Shown here piece after piece: positions 23,244 through 32,307 of a stretch of 64,000 nt of DNA. The position numbers and the translations under genes are program-made. Below the pieces are notes generated by a model. The model saw only the letters and a program-made list of their open reading frames with translations. It was not told the DNA's origin and made no database searches. This DNA is from Paragorgia papillata (taxonomy: Eukaryota > Cnidaria > Anthozoa > Scleralcyonacea > Coralliidae), in NCBI GenBank assembly GCA_035771165.1, contig JAWNZC010000372.1, positions 1,645,501-1,709,500 of the forward strand, given 5' to 3'. Numbering within the stretch: the first letter of the stretch is position 1; every line of letters begins with the position of its first letter.

Positions 23244-23312
23244 TTATTTATTTATTTTTTTGGCCTGGGGCCACTTTGCAGAATGTAGGTCTGCAATATT
23301 GACCTTGTACAC
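23244..23312 (-). CDS. Convergent second gene of the 26-kb element, last exon
   Basis: The acceptor CTCTTTTTAG and the phase-0 frame VYKVNIADLHSAKWPQAKK end with TAA; AATAAATAAATAAA overlaps the stop and can serve as the polyadenylation signal. It joins in frame to the exon at 23440-23577. Family unknown. Confidence 0.5.
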   Translation of the reverse strand: MYKVNIADLHSAKWPQAKKINK

Positions 23313-23327
23313 CTAAAAAGAGATTCA

Positions 23328-23332
23328 AACAA

Positions 23333-23379
<47 letters not shown>

Positions 23380-23382
23380 GAT
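23328..23382. repeat. (AAAT)n microsatellite
   Basis: AATA tetranucleotide array in the last intron of the minus-strand gene. Confidence 0.95.
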
Positions 23383-23439
23383 AATTTAATGTTCAATGTA
23401 GTAAAAGGAAATATGAGTCATGGAACAAAATAAACTTAC

Positions 23440-23577
23440 TCGTGCATGGGTTGGATCAGGCTGATCTACAACATCGTCAGGGATGGTTTCCCTGACGACT
23501 TTTTTTAGAGTGGCCGGAAATACATATGTGGGCCCACTCTCGCACACATCAGCGCCCAATTTCTTTCCACTACCGAA
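23440..23577 (-). CDS. Convergent second gene of the 26-kb element, third exon
   Basis: The acceptor TTTCGTCGCAG and donor GCACGA|GTAAGT enclose 138 bases with one open frame: FGSGKKLGADV, GPTYVFPATLKKVV, IPDDVVDQPDPTHAR. I recognise no domain. The codons are clean and both splice sites strong, so it is a real exon in my view. Confidence 0.55.
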
Positions 23578-23873
23578 CTGCGACGAAATAGAAAATAAAT
23601 GTTAATTTCGATTCCAAACGAACCATGCAAGTACACTGATAAGTATGCACAACATTCATAACAAATTCGAAAAATGCGCACGAACTGGCTGAAAATTCCG
23701 TGCGCTCTTCAAACCCGACAAAATACACTGTGCCGCACCAGAATATCATACATACTAAAGAACGCTCGATTCCCATTACCAAAGCAATTCTTGAGCAGTC
23801 AAATCGACAAAAGTTGAACAGAAGTTAAGTGTAACTTACCCCACGGTTAATGGAAGGGAGACTGGTTAGGCTA

Positions 23874-25505
23874 CAATCTTGGACAATAATAGTTGTAACA
23901 GTCAACCCCTTCCCCCGATTCAATGTTGTTATATGAAACTCCAGTCCAACATTATTTCATTTCGGTCAACATTGAATCGGGGGGAGGGGGTGTTGCAACA
24001 TTATTGTCCAAGATTGTCCTTGACTGATTTTTCTTAATATTGTATAAAATAGAGCTAAAATATGATTTCTATTTGTAAATTAAAGTCAATAAACAAATTG
24101 TGAAATTTGAAACTGTTTCGCGCAATTAGTAGAGAGATATTTGCATTTAAAAATGTATAGATTGCGCTTTACTACGAGGCCCTTTCTTTGTTACTCAATA
24201 ATATCTACGTCACTAGAACAGTATTGCGAGAGAAAGTGCATTCTGTCGATGGAAAAAAATGTAGGTTTCGATACTTGGATAACTGTTGAAAGAGAGATGT
24301 ATTTATGAATATTAATAGCTACAAAAACTACAGAAGACCCGCTACCTTGTCGTTGGAAATTTGAGAAATTAACGTATTGCGGCACGCGTTTTAGACGAAG
24401 CGAAATCTGGAAGAGGTTGAAATCATTCAATAAATAAATGTAAAGCTTAAGCCTCTTTTATAGAATGCTTGTAAAGCCACATTTATTCATATGCAGTTGG
24501 TTTAATTTCCCCTGCGCAATTATATACCGCCTTATGCAACGGTCTACCACGGTCTACCATGGGTTTCAAAGGGAATTACATGTATATTAATTTTGTTATA
24601 TTGTAGTGGTAGACCGTGGTAGACCGTTGCATAAGGCGGTATATAATTGCGCAGGGGAAATTAAACCAACTGCATATGAATAAATGTGGCTTTACAAGCA
24701 TTCTATAAAAGAGGCTTAAGCTTTACATTTATTTATTGAATGATTTCAACCTCTTCCAGATTTCGCTTCGTCTAAAACGCCTGCCGCAATACGTTAATTT
24801 CTCAAATTTCCAACGACAAGGTAGCGGGTCTTCTGTAGTTTTTGTAGCTATTAATCTTCATATAAAAATAATTATGCCCCATTAACAATTCATTGATAGT
24901 ATCAGCTGGGGAAATAACTTTTAAACTTAAACAAAATGTTCTATTATGAAATGAAATATACCGTGCTTGTTTTCCCCTAATCATCATAATGTCAGATATA
25001 GATTCAGTTAAAGCGAGCTCAGATATCAATCACCCAACGGCTGAAATATGAGCGATCTAAACAATAGTAATATTATAAATACATCTCTCTTTCAACAGTT
25101 ATCCCAGTATCGAAACCTACATTTTTTCCACCGACAGAATGCACTTTCTCTCGCAATACTGTTCTAGTGACGTAGATATTATTGAGTAACAAAGAAAGGG
25201 CCTCGTAGTAGAGCGCAATCTATACATTTTTAAATGCAAATATCTCTCTACTAATTGCACGAAACAGTTTCAAATTTCACAATTTGTTTATTGACTTTAA
25301 TTTACAAATACAAATCATATTTTAGCTCTATTTTATACAATATTAAGAAAAATCGGTCAAGGACAATCTTGGACAATAATAGTTGTAACAGTCAACCCCT
25401 CCCCCCGATTCAATGTTGTTATATGAAACTCCAGTCCAACATTATTTCATTTCGGTCAACATTGAATCGGGGGAGGGGGTGTTGCAACATTATTGTCCAA
25501 GATTG
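23874..25505. mobile_element. Composite palindromic (foldback) element inserted at TA
   Basis: Ends CAATCTTGGACAATAAT and its inverse are flanked by TA (23872-23873, 25506-25507). The intact opposite TIR of the hAT element shows the empty site TTAGGCTAGCTG with a single TA, so the target duplication is TA, as in Tc1/mariner-type MITEs. Structure: a 143-bp hairpin (23874-24016), a long palindrome centred near 24575 (arms about 550 bases), and a second 142-bp copy of the hairpin (25364-25505) in the same orientation as the first. The right arm carries an extra insert of about 210 bases (24860-25070). No transposase. Confidence 0.85.
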
Positions 25506-26089
25506 TAGCTGGCAAACTTCAAAGGGAGCGACGAATCATGTTGGGAACCACTTCTATTTTGCGTCACGTGACGAGGAGCGGGGATAGCTTCATCCGGTGT
25601 CAAAAGGAGAACATATGGTCATCGAAGGATTTGGTTACAAAGAATCATATTTCTAAACGTTCAAGCAGGCATTCTGGAATTCCGCGGGCAAAAATAGAAA
25701 ATTCCGCGGTATTTTTGAGGTCAATTCCGCGGTCAAAATGAGAAATTCCGCGGCCAAAATATGAAATTCCGCGGGGGAAAATTATACGTTTCTAGGATAA
25801 ATATCAATTTCTACAGCTGTAAATAGTAAACAGTAATTGTATGGCATTTAAATTCAGATAGTAAGAAATTTAACAATTAGAAAGAGGAATAAAAGTTCTG
25901 TTTCATATAAAATCTGACATATTTATAGAGTCCCAACATAACACCAAAATATTTCTCTAAAAAATCCTAATTCATCGTTATCATATAATTAAATGTTTTC
26001 ATCAAAACCTTTGCTATGCTATACAAACCTTTGCTATGCTATGTACTATTACTAATGTCAATAGTTATTAAACTAAAACCGTTTCCTTA

Positions 26090-28921
26090 TTACGAGGAAA
26101 AGTGGTAGTGGCCCCTTTTGTCTATAATTGGGCATGCCAAAGTTTCAACAACATCACCGTTGGAAATCCAGCTTTCATCATCTATATCTGGCCAGAGAAA
26201 ATAACATGTGTTACTACCAGAGGCTTTTATCTCTCTCATGAAACGTACTTCAATGTCTTCTTGCTCTGCCTTTAGTATAACCCCACAAAACATCTTTGGG
26301 TCTTGGGCTCTTGGTGCTGTTAACTTTACACAGACATACATTCCACTTGTTAGGTTGTGAGGTGTGATGTCTCCTGTTCCGTCTTCGCTGGTACTTACTC
26401 CACAAGAAATTTCCTTTGTACTGGAAACTGTCTCATTAATTTTTCCTTTCCTGCTAACTTTCTTTTGCCTTTGGGTCGTGCTTTCATTTAGACTCTTTGA
26501 CTTTCTCTTGTTCCTACTTGGCTGTTTTTCCTTTTCCTTAGCAATAGCACCTCTGCAAGCCGTACAAATATGAAGTACATCATTGGATGTTTCCTCGATA
26601 GAGCAACATGCTGGAAACGTGCAAACAATTATTTTACATTCGCTGCACTTGTGTCCATATGACACTTCTCTCTGACAAAGGTAACAACATTTTGAATCAT
26701 GGACAGACTTCTGTTTTATTGCCTCTTTGATTGAAATGTGTCTCGGGGTTGCGATTTTGGATCTAGGAGGACTATTATGGATAGTAACTTTCTCTTGGCC
26801 TCTGTTTTCTTGGTTGGTAAGTGGTTGACTGCATAACTTTGTTTTTCGTACAGTAAGTGCTCCTCTGATTGATGTCTGTTGCGGAGTTGTATTACTGGTA
26901 CTTGGAGAAGAGTGAAGAACCTCAGATTTCTCCTGACATCTTCCTTCTTCATCTTGATCTTGTTTGGTAACACTAATAGGTTGTGGGCATGGTTTTGGTA
27001 ACTTTGTGCTCAGGTGACGTGAAGACTTCTTTGTAACTTCATGTACTGGTTTAGGTGTCGTACTTTCCTCTCTGATGGAATTTTTCACTCTTAAATTCCA
27101 GTTAAGAAAATGTATTGCCTTGAGCGTTTGTTCATTTAAATTCCTTCTCTTTGAATCAAGAATAGAATTATATGAACTAAATGATCTTTCAACATCATAT
27201 GATCCCAATGTTCCAGTGCAATAGCAAGAGGCAAACTTGTAAAGTTCTGGAAGTTCATTGGCATTGGACTTCCAAAATAGCTTCAGGTCTACCTTACCAT
27301 GTTCACTTTCTGACACAGCATCAGGTCCTAGAATATTAACATATTTCTGCCATTCTTCATTGGTGACGGTGTCTTTAAATCCAGGGATATTGCTGCATGA
27401 ACTGTGAAGTTTTGATGAGGAGACAATGTTACGTGGGTCAAGAACTCTAACTTCCTTCAGAAAATCAGACGCTGGTTGTCCTCCATCAACAATGTACTTC
27501 CGAAGCTTTGCTTCTGCTTGTTTGAAAGCGCTTTCAAACTGCCACTCCAAAACATCCTGTTCGTCTATTTCTAAGACTAAATCATGGAATGAATCTGGAA
27601 GATCATTAAAATCCACATTTGTGTTTTCCTTTAAGTAATCCAGTAGCCGATTCATTTTATTGTAAGCCTGAGTAACATGAGGAACTTTCATTTGAAAGTA
27701 GTCCAGATAGATAAGTAAGGTTGGTGCTTTGTTTTTGATGAAAGCCATTTGAATCTTTAGTTTTAACAGATGCATCTCATCTTTAAATATTTCATCCAAC
27801 CTTAACAAAGAATTAGAAGGTTGTCCAGCAAGATCGAGCTCTGATGAGATAAAATCTCCATAGCGCATGAAACGGTCTGCATGATATAAAACTGAATCCA
27901 ACCAAGCACTCCAGCTTTTTGTTGTTGGGTTTGAGGGCATAGACACAGACTCGTTTTCAGTGGTGATTTTGCGCAAAAAGTTTAAAAATCTGCTTTTTCT
28001 GCCACTTGGTACGTAAAACAGGTTTCTGAACAACTTGACAAACTCCGTTACTTCACGAAAAGTTTTCTTGAAGTCTGAAATAACGAGATTAACAATGCGA
28101 CTATGGCAAGTGATATGCACACAGTTTGGAAAAATACCTGAAAGTGTCGACGAAAATGCCTTCTTCATGTAGGCCACATTATCAGAATTAAATATGAGAA
28201 CATCATCAAAGGAAATATTATAGTCATTTACGACTTTGATGACTGTCTGAGAAACTGTCACGTTGTTTGTACTTGTCAAAAAGTGCGTATCCAGTAAATA
28301 TGCACAAGTATTTCCATGAGGGGATAGCTCATCAAAGTCAAGAATACCTGCTAGAACATCCATCACATAACGTCCCTCATCATCACTCAGTTCATCAGTC
28401 AATAAAGCAACCTTTTTCCCACTAAGTTTCTGCTTTAATTCTTCTTTCTCCAGCAAGTATACATCAAAAAGATATTCATCTCGTAGCTGAGAGGATCCAG
28501 GAATAGCACCACCATTTTGTACCCTTGTGGTCAAAAACTCACGTAGAGTTGGGTTATCAGATTTTAACAGTGGAATATTTGCTGCAGCACATGCATATAT
28601 CCACTCGTGGCAAACCTTAATTTTCTCCTCCTTCGCGTTAGTTGTAGCTTTCAATGCTGTTTTGATAGACTTCTGCTTTCCAATAGAATTTGCTTTGTTA
28701 TGACCCTTTGATTTTAAGTGGTCATCTACTGTAGATTTTCTTACATGATCAATTACAATATTACACTTTGAACAAAACAGCAGACCGTCGTCAACGTGAA
28801 AAGTATCCTTGGGGTATTTGCTTGCTCGCTGTATTGCATTGATATTGACAGCAAGGTGATATTTGGGCTTCGCCTTTGGACCCTCTGCCAATGTTTTTAC
28901 AACATTTATCCATGCCAACAT
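26090..28921 (-). CDS. hAT transposase with N-terminal zinc finger, C-terminal zinc-binding and added domain (943 aa, intact)
   Basis: ATG at 28921; a stop lies six codons upstream in frame. Residues about 48-72 form a BED/C2H2-like finger (LLFCSKCNIVIDHV...HLKSKGH). The hAT RNase H-like core follows: VALLTDELSDDEGRY (first Asp region), LIFNSDNVAYMKKAF, then VHITCHSRIVNLV, equivalent to the C-x2-H...N.V motif. The hAT dimerisation region is LYKFASCYCTGTLGSYDVER then SSYNSILDSKRRNL at about 600-640. Unusually, about 250 residues follow: a Cys/His-rich module (CCYLCQREVSYGHKCSECK ... CTACRG) and a C-terminal domain (GMYVCVKL, FCGVIL, CYFLWPDIDDESWI, DKRGHYHFS) seen in cnidarian proteins but without a name known to me. 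It belongs with CGGBP1-like hAT proteins. No frame breaks, so this may be the youngest autonomous element here. Confidence 0.85.
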   Translation of the reverse strand: MLAWINVVKTLAEGPKAKPKYHLAVNINAIQRASKYPKDTFHVDDGLLFCSKCNIVIDHVRKSTVDDHLKSKGHNKANSIGKQKSIKTALKATTNAKEEKIKVCHEWIYACAAANIPLLKSDNPTLREFLTTRVQNGGAIPGSSQLRDEYLFDVYLLEKEELKQKLSGKKVALLTDELSDDEGRYVMDVLAGILDFDELSPHGNTCAYLLDTHFLTSTNNVTVSQTVIKVVNDYNISFDDVLIFNSDNVAYMKKAFSSTLSGIFPNCVHITCHSRIVNLVISDFKKTFREVTEFVKLFRNLFYVPSGRKSRFLNFLRKITTENESVSMPSNPTTKSWSAWLDSVLYHADRFMRYGDFISSELDLAGQPSNSLLRLDEIFKDEMHLLKLKIQMAFIKNKAPTLLIYLDYFQMKVPHVTQAYNKMNRLLDYLKENTNVDFNDLPDSFHDLVLEIDEQDVLEWQFESAFKQAEAKLRKYIVDGGQPASDFLKEVRVLDPRNIVSSSKLHSSCSNIPGFKDTVTNEEWQKYVNILGPDAVSESEHGKVDLKLFWKSNANELPELYKFASCYCTGTLGSYDVERSFSSYNSILDSKRRNLNEQTLKAIHFLNWNLRVKNSIREESTTPKPVHEVTKKSSRHLSTKLPKPCPQPISVTKQDQDEEGRCQEKSEVLHSSPSTSNTTPQQTSIRGALTVRKTKLCSQPLTNQENRGQEKVTIHNSPPRSKIATPRHISIKEAIKQKSVHDSKCCYLCQREVSYGHKCSECKIIVCTFPACCSIEETSNDVLHICTACRGAIAKEKEKQPSRNKRKSKSLNESTTQRQKKVSRKGKINETVSSTKEISCGVSTSEDGTGDITPHNLTSGMYVCVKLTAPRAQDPKMFCGVILKAEQEDIEVRFMREIKASGSNTCYFLWPDIDDESWISNGDVVETLACPIIDKRGHYHFSS

Positions 28922-29539
28922 TATTGAACAGCCAAAACTATATCAGTGTCGTATAACATAGCCAAAACTATATCAGTGTCGCATTTTTGTTTTATAAACC
29001 TTTGACAAAATTATAAATTGGTTTACACTAGCTGGCATTACTGTACATTATATCAACAATACTATAAAGCATGTCCTGACAATTGAAAGTCCTACCTGTG
29101 CATTATCCTTGCAGATGAGCAATTATAATGTACATATTATTAACATGCAGTCATTCTCACTCACTCATTTTCTGAACAAACTCGAAAACTCTAAAGGTTT
29201 ATATAAATAAATCATAATAGAGCAAAAAGATTCCTGTATACTACAGGTTATACAGTCAGTGTATTAAAATGAATGTCGATTTCCTCAATCAATGGTGACA
29301 AATTGTACATAAAAAATAGTAAACATCAACTCGTGGAAACACAATGTTTATATTTATTGCTCAGGTTTCAACATTACTTCAATAGAAGCGGCCAGTGGTT
29401 TACTCGTTTTCTAACACCGTTAACAATCCTCCAATGCTTGATATTGTTGAAACGTTGAGGCTTGGTAGAGTTAGAGCTGCTTGGCTCAACATCTGCTCTT
29501 TATTAATACTACAGAATGCGGCGCTCTTGTTTTCGCACA

Positions 29540-29606
29540 TCGTGACTTTTTGCGGGAAAATTCTCAGTAGGGACGCTACCAGTTATCAAAAATTTTCGTT
29601 TTGGTT
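29540..29606 (-). CDS. THAP-domain protein, exon 2
   Basis: After the acceptor TTTAATTTGTAG the frame continues from exon 1 as QPKRKFLITGSVPTENFPAK then SHDVRKQERRIL before an in-frame TAG or a weak donor (CATTCT|GTAGTA). GSVPT.N.P.KSH is the usual segment directly after a THAP finger. Whether it continues into the hAT transposase frame could not be settled. Confidence 0.55.
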
Positions 29607-29731
29607 CTACAAATTAAAATAAGCCGTGGATGAATAAATATGCATATAATACAATGCCCTCTTTGTAATCAGATACGAAACAATTAAGACATGACCAAGC
29701 GCAAGCATATATTAAAATGCAAAATACTTAC

Positions 29732-29981
29732 GAGTCAAGATACATTCTGGCTTGAAATGAAGCTCACAAAGGAAAACATTGGTCGCCTCAATCTGTTTTT
29801 TCAACTCTGGCGTCATCTCCCTGGTTCTCAAAATCAGTCGGAGCCATTCTTCGCGAGCTTTCCTCTTCTTCGCTGCGGTTTCTTCACCATCCGCCGCGCC
29901 AACAACCGGGATTTTAAACAGTGAACGTTCGTACTTTCTGCTGCTCGAACAACCATAGAAGGCACAATTTGAACCAGGCAT
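29732..29981 (-). CDS. THAP zinc-finger protein, exon 1
   Basis: ATG at 29981 opens MPGSNCAFYGCSSSRKYE, followed by FKIPVV, EEWLRLIL and VFLCELHFKPECI. This is the C2CH THAP signature: two early Cys, an invariant Trp, and C-x2-H-F. The donor GACTC|GTAAGT at 29731 is phase 1 and fits exon 2. THAP domains bind DNA and occur in P-element, Kolobok and some hAT-derived proteins (for example THAP12). The exon sits upstream of, and on the same strand as, the hAT transposase inside one set of TIRs. Confidence 0.75.
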
Positions 29982-30201
29982 ACCTTCAAACTATTGTTTG
30001 AAGGTATAATCGCACCACAACACCTTAAAACAACTCCAAACGATAAAATTTTCTAAACACTCTATAAACAGGCCGCAACACAAGATTTCCGAAGCTATCC
30101 CCGCTCCTCGTCACGTGACACAAAATAAAAGTGATGAAAAACATGTTTTGTCACGTGGTACAGCTAGCCTAACCAGTCTCCCTTCCATTAACCGTGCTTA
30201 C

Positions 30202-30319
30202 CCAGAGAAGACACCACAAGTATTTGTAGAGGCGCGCTCTCGTATCGCACGCCTTCTCGTTCGGCTTCGACTTGTAGTTCGCGAGCACGCGAACCAGACC
30301 TTCTGGTGCCCTTCAAAAA
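30202..30319 (-). CDS. Convergent second gene of the 26-kb element, exon 2
   Basis: The acceptor CCTTTCAG and donor TCTCTGG|GTAAG bound 118 bases. The best frame reads FLKGTRRSGSRARELQVEAE then REGVRYESAPLQILVVSSL, but it does not join exactly in phase with its neighbours; one-base changes in TTTTT and GGG would be needed. The donor overlaps the hAT target duplication. Confidence 0.4.
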
Positions 30320-30392
30320 CTGAAAGGACGCAAATGTTGATTACTCAGAGAAAAACCTACAAAAGTTCGAAGAAAAACTAAAAAATACATAC

Positions 30393-30475
30393 CCATTTCT
30401 TTCGAACTCCGCGTTAAAGGCTACAAGTGCGGCTTCGCGCCTTGCCTCGCGCAAATTTGCCGCCATCTTGGACAT
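30393..30475 (-). CDS. Convergent second gene of the 26-kb element, first exon
   Basis: ATG at 30475, 250 bases inside the right transposon end, reads MSKMAANLREARREAALVAF then NAEFERNG, followed by donor AATGG|GTATGT. GC-rich relative to its surroundings. Function unknown; the N-terminus is a predicted charged helix. Confidence 0.5.
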
Positions 30476-30706
30476 ATTACAAACAACTGGCCACCGACGA
30501 GAATCCCGCGTGCTCGCTCATTTGGTTAGCAACGGACTAAGCCTCTGAACGCATTTCAAAGGTCCAGTTTCCAGTAAACCAGCTATCTTTCACAGCGTCT
30601 AGAGAAATTTTGACAAACTGTTGTGGAGAAATAACATATTTTTTGGATAATAGAAACAATAAAGTGTTATGTACCTGAAAATGGGGGCAATCTGAGACTA
30701 AAAAAA

Positions 30707-30727
30707 TAGCCAGTGCAACTACCTTAA
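30707..30727 (-). repeat. Right terminal inverted repeat and TTAA of the 26-kb element
   Basis: GGTAGTTGCACTGGCTA read inward from 30723; TTAA at 30724-30727 is the right target copy. Confidence 0.75.
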
Positions 30728-31247
30728 GTGAAATAAATGCTTTGCGTTTTGTCTGTTCAATTCTGTCACTAATTTTTAGTTTGTTGAAATGTTTTTTAAT
30801 TCTTCATCAATCTGTGTTATTGTGTCCTCTGATCCATGTTTGTATGATTTTGTTATGTTATCATGCAGAAGTTTGTTGTATGTGTCGAGAGAGGTTTCGT
30901 AAATATTTCTTGTTTTGTCATCACCCAGATGATTTAATTTTCTTTAAATCATTTGCCAAAGACTGTTGAAAGTGATCGTGTGTTTTTCGAAACTTGATGT
31001 TTTCAATCAGTTTTATTAGATCTTCTTCGAAAGCTTTAGTTTCCATAACTGTTGGTGGTGCTTTTTTAGAAGGAAGTCCAAAAGAGTTGCTTTCGGTGGA
31101 ATTTTTATCGTCATTGTGGAAAAAGTAGGCTTTACATCTGATGCGCCTGATTACACTTTCGACTTTTTCAATAAATGTTCTCAAATAAGCGTCCTTTGAT
31201 GGTATTGGGATGTTTTTCAATGAATAAACGAATCGAAATTGTCTCAT
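30728..31247 (-). pseudogene. Penelope-like retroelement, 5' half of the ORF
   Basis: ATG at 31247 opens MRQFRFVYSLKNIPIPSKD, then RTFIEKVESVIRRIRCKAYF, AFEEDLIKLIENIKFRKTHD and FQQSLANDLKKIK; after a frame break at about 30930 it continues DKTRNIYETSLDTYNKLLHD and ends ..DRIEQTKRKAFISL at the TTAA. This is the N-terminal region of the PLE whose remainder is at 3460-4684. There is also a TAA within the 3' part (ISTN stop KL), possibly a homopolymer shift. Confidence 0.8.
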
Positions 31248-31312
31248 TTTTGGTACGGATTACGTAAACAAGAGTGCACAACCAATAAACAGGTGCAAAT
31301 ATACAAACGAGC

Positions 31313-31440
31313 ACGGAATGTCGGAAAGTGCTCAATACCATAAAGGTAGAGCGAATATAGTAAAGTTTAAGTGGGTTTACCTCAAAATGTTGAGTGTCGC
31401 AACTGTCAGTTTCACACGGGGTGATCTTCAGGCGACTGTA
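31313..31440 (-). ncRNA. PLE 5' pseudo-LTR with hammerhead-like motif
   Basis: Minus strand, just upstream of the PLE ORF: stem I GUCGC (31436-31432) pairs with GCGAC (31400-31396); core CUGAAGA (31431-31425) fits CUGANGA; stem II CAC/GUG; GAAA (31413-31410); minimal stem III; cleavage triplet GUU at 31403-31401. All core parts are in the correct order and on the PLE sense strand, where hammerheads of Penelope-like elements are known to lie. The U-U closing pair of stem II is a weak point. Confidence 0.6.
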
Positions 31441-31851
31441 GTTTCGATTCGTGGGCTGCTTAAATGGTTTTGGTCAAGAGGTGGGCGTGTGGGCGGTGAA
31501 ACAATGACTGCATTCCTGCATTGAACAACGCCAAGTCCACCATCATGAAGCACAACGCACACATACTTAAAAAAAATCGGGTACAAAATGAAAACACAGG
31601 CAGTTGCAACTGCAGGGATAAAAGCAAGTGCCCACTTCATGGACAGTGCCTGGTCTATTTTAAAATGCGCGGCTGCCTACTCAGGAGGATCAGGCAGATG
31701 CAATTTATGTTTGGAAGAGAAACTTTGTATCATGAAAGCAGACAAACAATGCATTCATTGTTTCACCGCCCACACGTCCACCTCTTGACCAAAACCATTT
31801 AAGCGGCCCACGAATCGAAACTACTCAGTCGCCTGAAGATCGCCCCGCGTG
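31434..31851 (+). pseudogene. Inverted PLE 3'-end fragment with repeated tail
   Basis: The plus strand reads MNNAKSTIMKHNAHILKKN, CNCRDKSKCPLHGQC and, after a shift, SGGSGRCNLCLEEKL, the PLE C-terminus also present at 3460-3700. The tail at 31740-31851 is an inverted copy of 31434-31535 (CACCTCTTGACCAAAACCAT), so opposite PLE ends face each other, a tail arrangement known for this class. It stops within another copy of the hammerhead core (CTGAAGATCGC). Confidence 0.65.
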
Positions 31852-32307
31852 CAGGACCGTAGCGAGGGGGGGTATTGGGGTGCGGCACCCCACAACTTTT
31901 ACAAAATTACAATATTCGGAAAACTCACGGGTCTATTCGGAAAATTGCCACCTTTTTCTTTAAGACTATTTTGAAAGATTTGTCAAAATCTACTGATTAA
32001 ATGAAAAATAAATGTACTGGTATGTGGTAACAGAAAACTTGTCGGTCGAAGTTAATACAATACTTACACATTAATTACGTTGTCTAAATTCTCCATTCTC
32101 ATTCCCAGTGCGCGCCACACAAACATGGGCTCTGGGAATGTGAATATTGCAAGTTGCAAGGCTCCCACGGGTCCCGTCGTCACGCGACCCCTTTGCCGGA
32201 TGTGAAAGTACGTAACCCGATCCCGACCGCAGCCCATGTGCTCGTTGTTTTATATTTCCGTACGATAATTTGACAAATGTCCTTTATTTCTTTCACGTAT
32301 ACAAATT

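Larger units (their letters stand above)
23842..30196 (-). mobile_element. hAT transposon with THAP-domain gene and intact transposase
   Basis: Terminal inverted repeats start CACGGTTAATGGAAGGG at both ends and match for at least 32 bases; a further subterminal block (CGTCACGTGACGAGGAGCGG) is also inverted (25562-25582 and 30100-30120). A 7-base CTTACCC flanks both ends (23835-23841 and 30197-30203); with one mismatch it extends to the usual 8. It contains the hAT transposase (26090-28921) and THAP exons (29600-29981), both on minus. The left TIR is split by a palindromic insertion at 23874-25505; removing it restores the TIR as seen on the right. Confidence 0.85.
4685..30723. mobile_element. 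Giant (26,039 bp) TTAA-inserting DNA transposon, Kolobok-like, with nested insertions
   Basis: The ends are short imperfect inverted repeats: GGTGGTTGCACTGCCTA at the left and GGTAGTTGCACTGGCTA read inward from the right (15 of 17 match). TTAA flanks both. The PLE on both sides rejoins codon for codon (AFISL then KDHKDNF) once the interval and one TTAA are removed, which gives an independent empty-site proof. Its plus-strand gene encodes a Mutator/Kolobok-type transposase, and Kolobok elements are known to duplicate TTAA. A convergent minus-strand gene fills the right side. Much of the length is later insertions (6151-9160, 23842-30196, perhaps 11.5-17.1 kb). Superfamily assignment is inference; the insertion itself is directly visible. 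Confidence 0.8.

Noticed and set aside
28921..29732. Direct splice of the THAP exon 1 donor to TATAG just upstream of the hAT start
   Set aside because: The phases do not match, and the resulting frame would stop at once.
4685..30723. piggyBac element, suggested by TTAA
   Set aside because: No piggyBac transposase is present; the gene inside is of Mutator/Kolobok type, which also uses TTAA.
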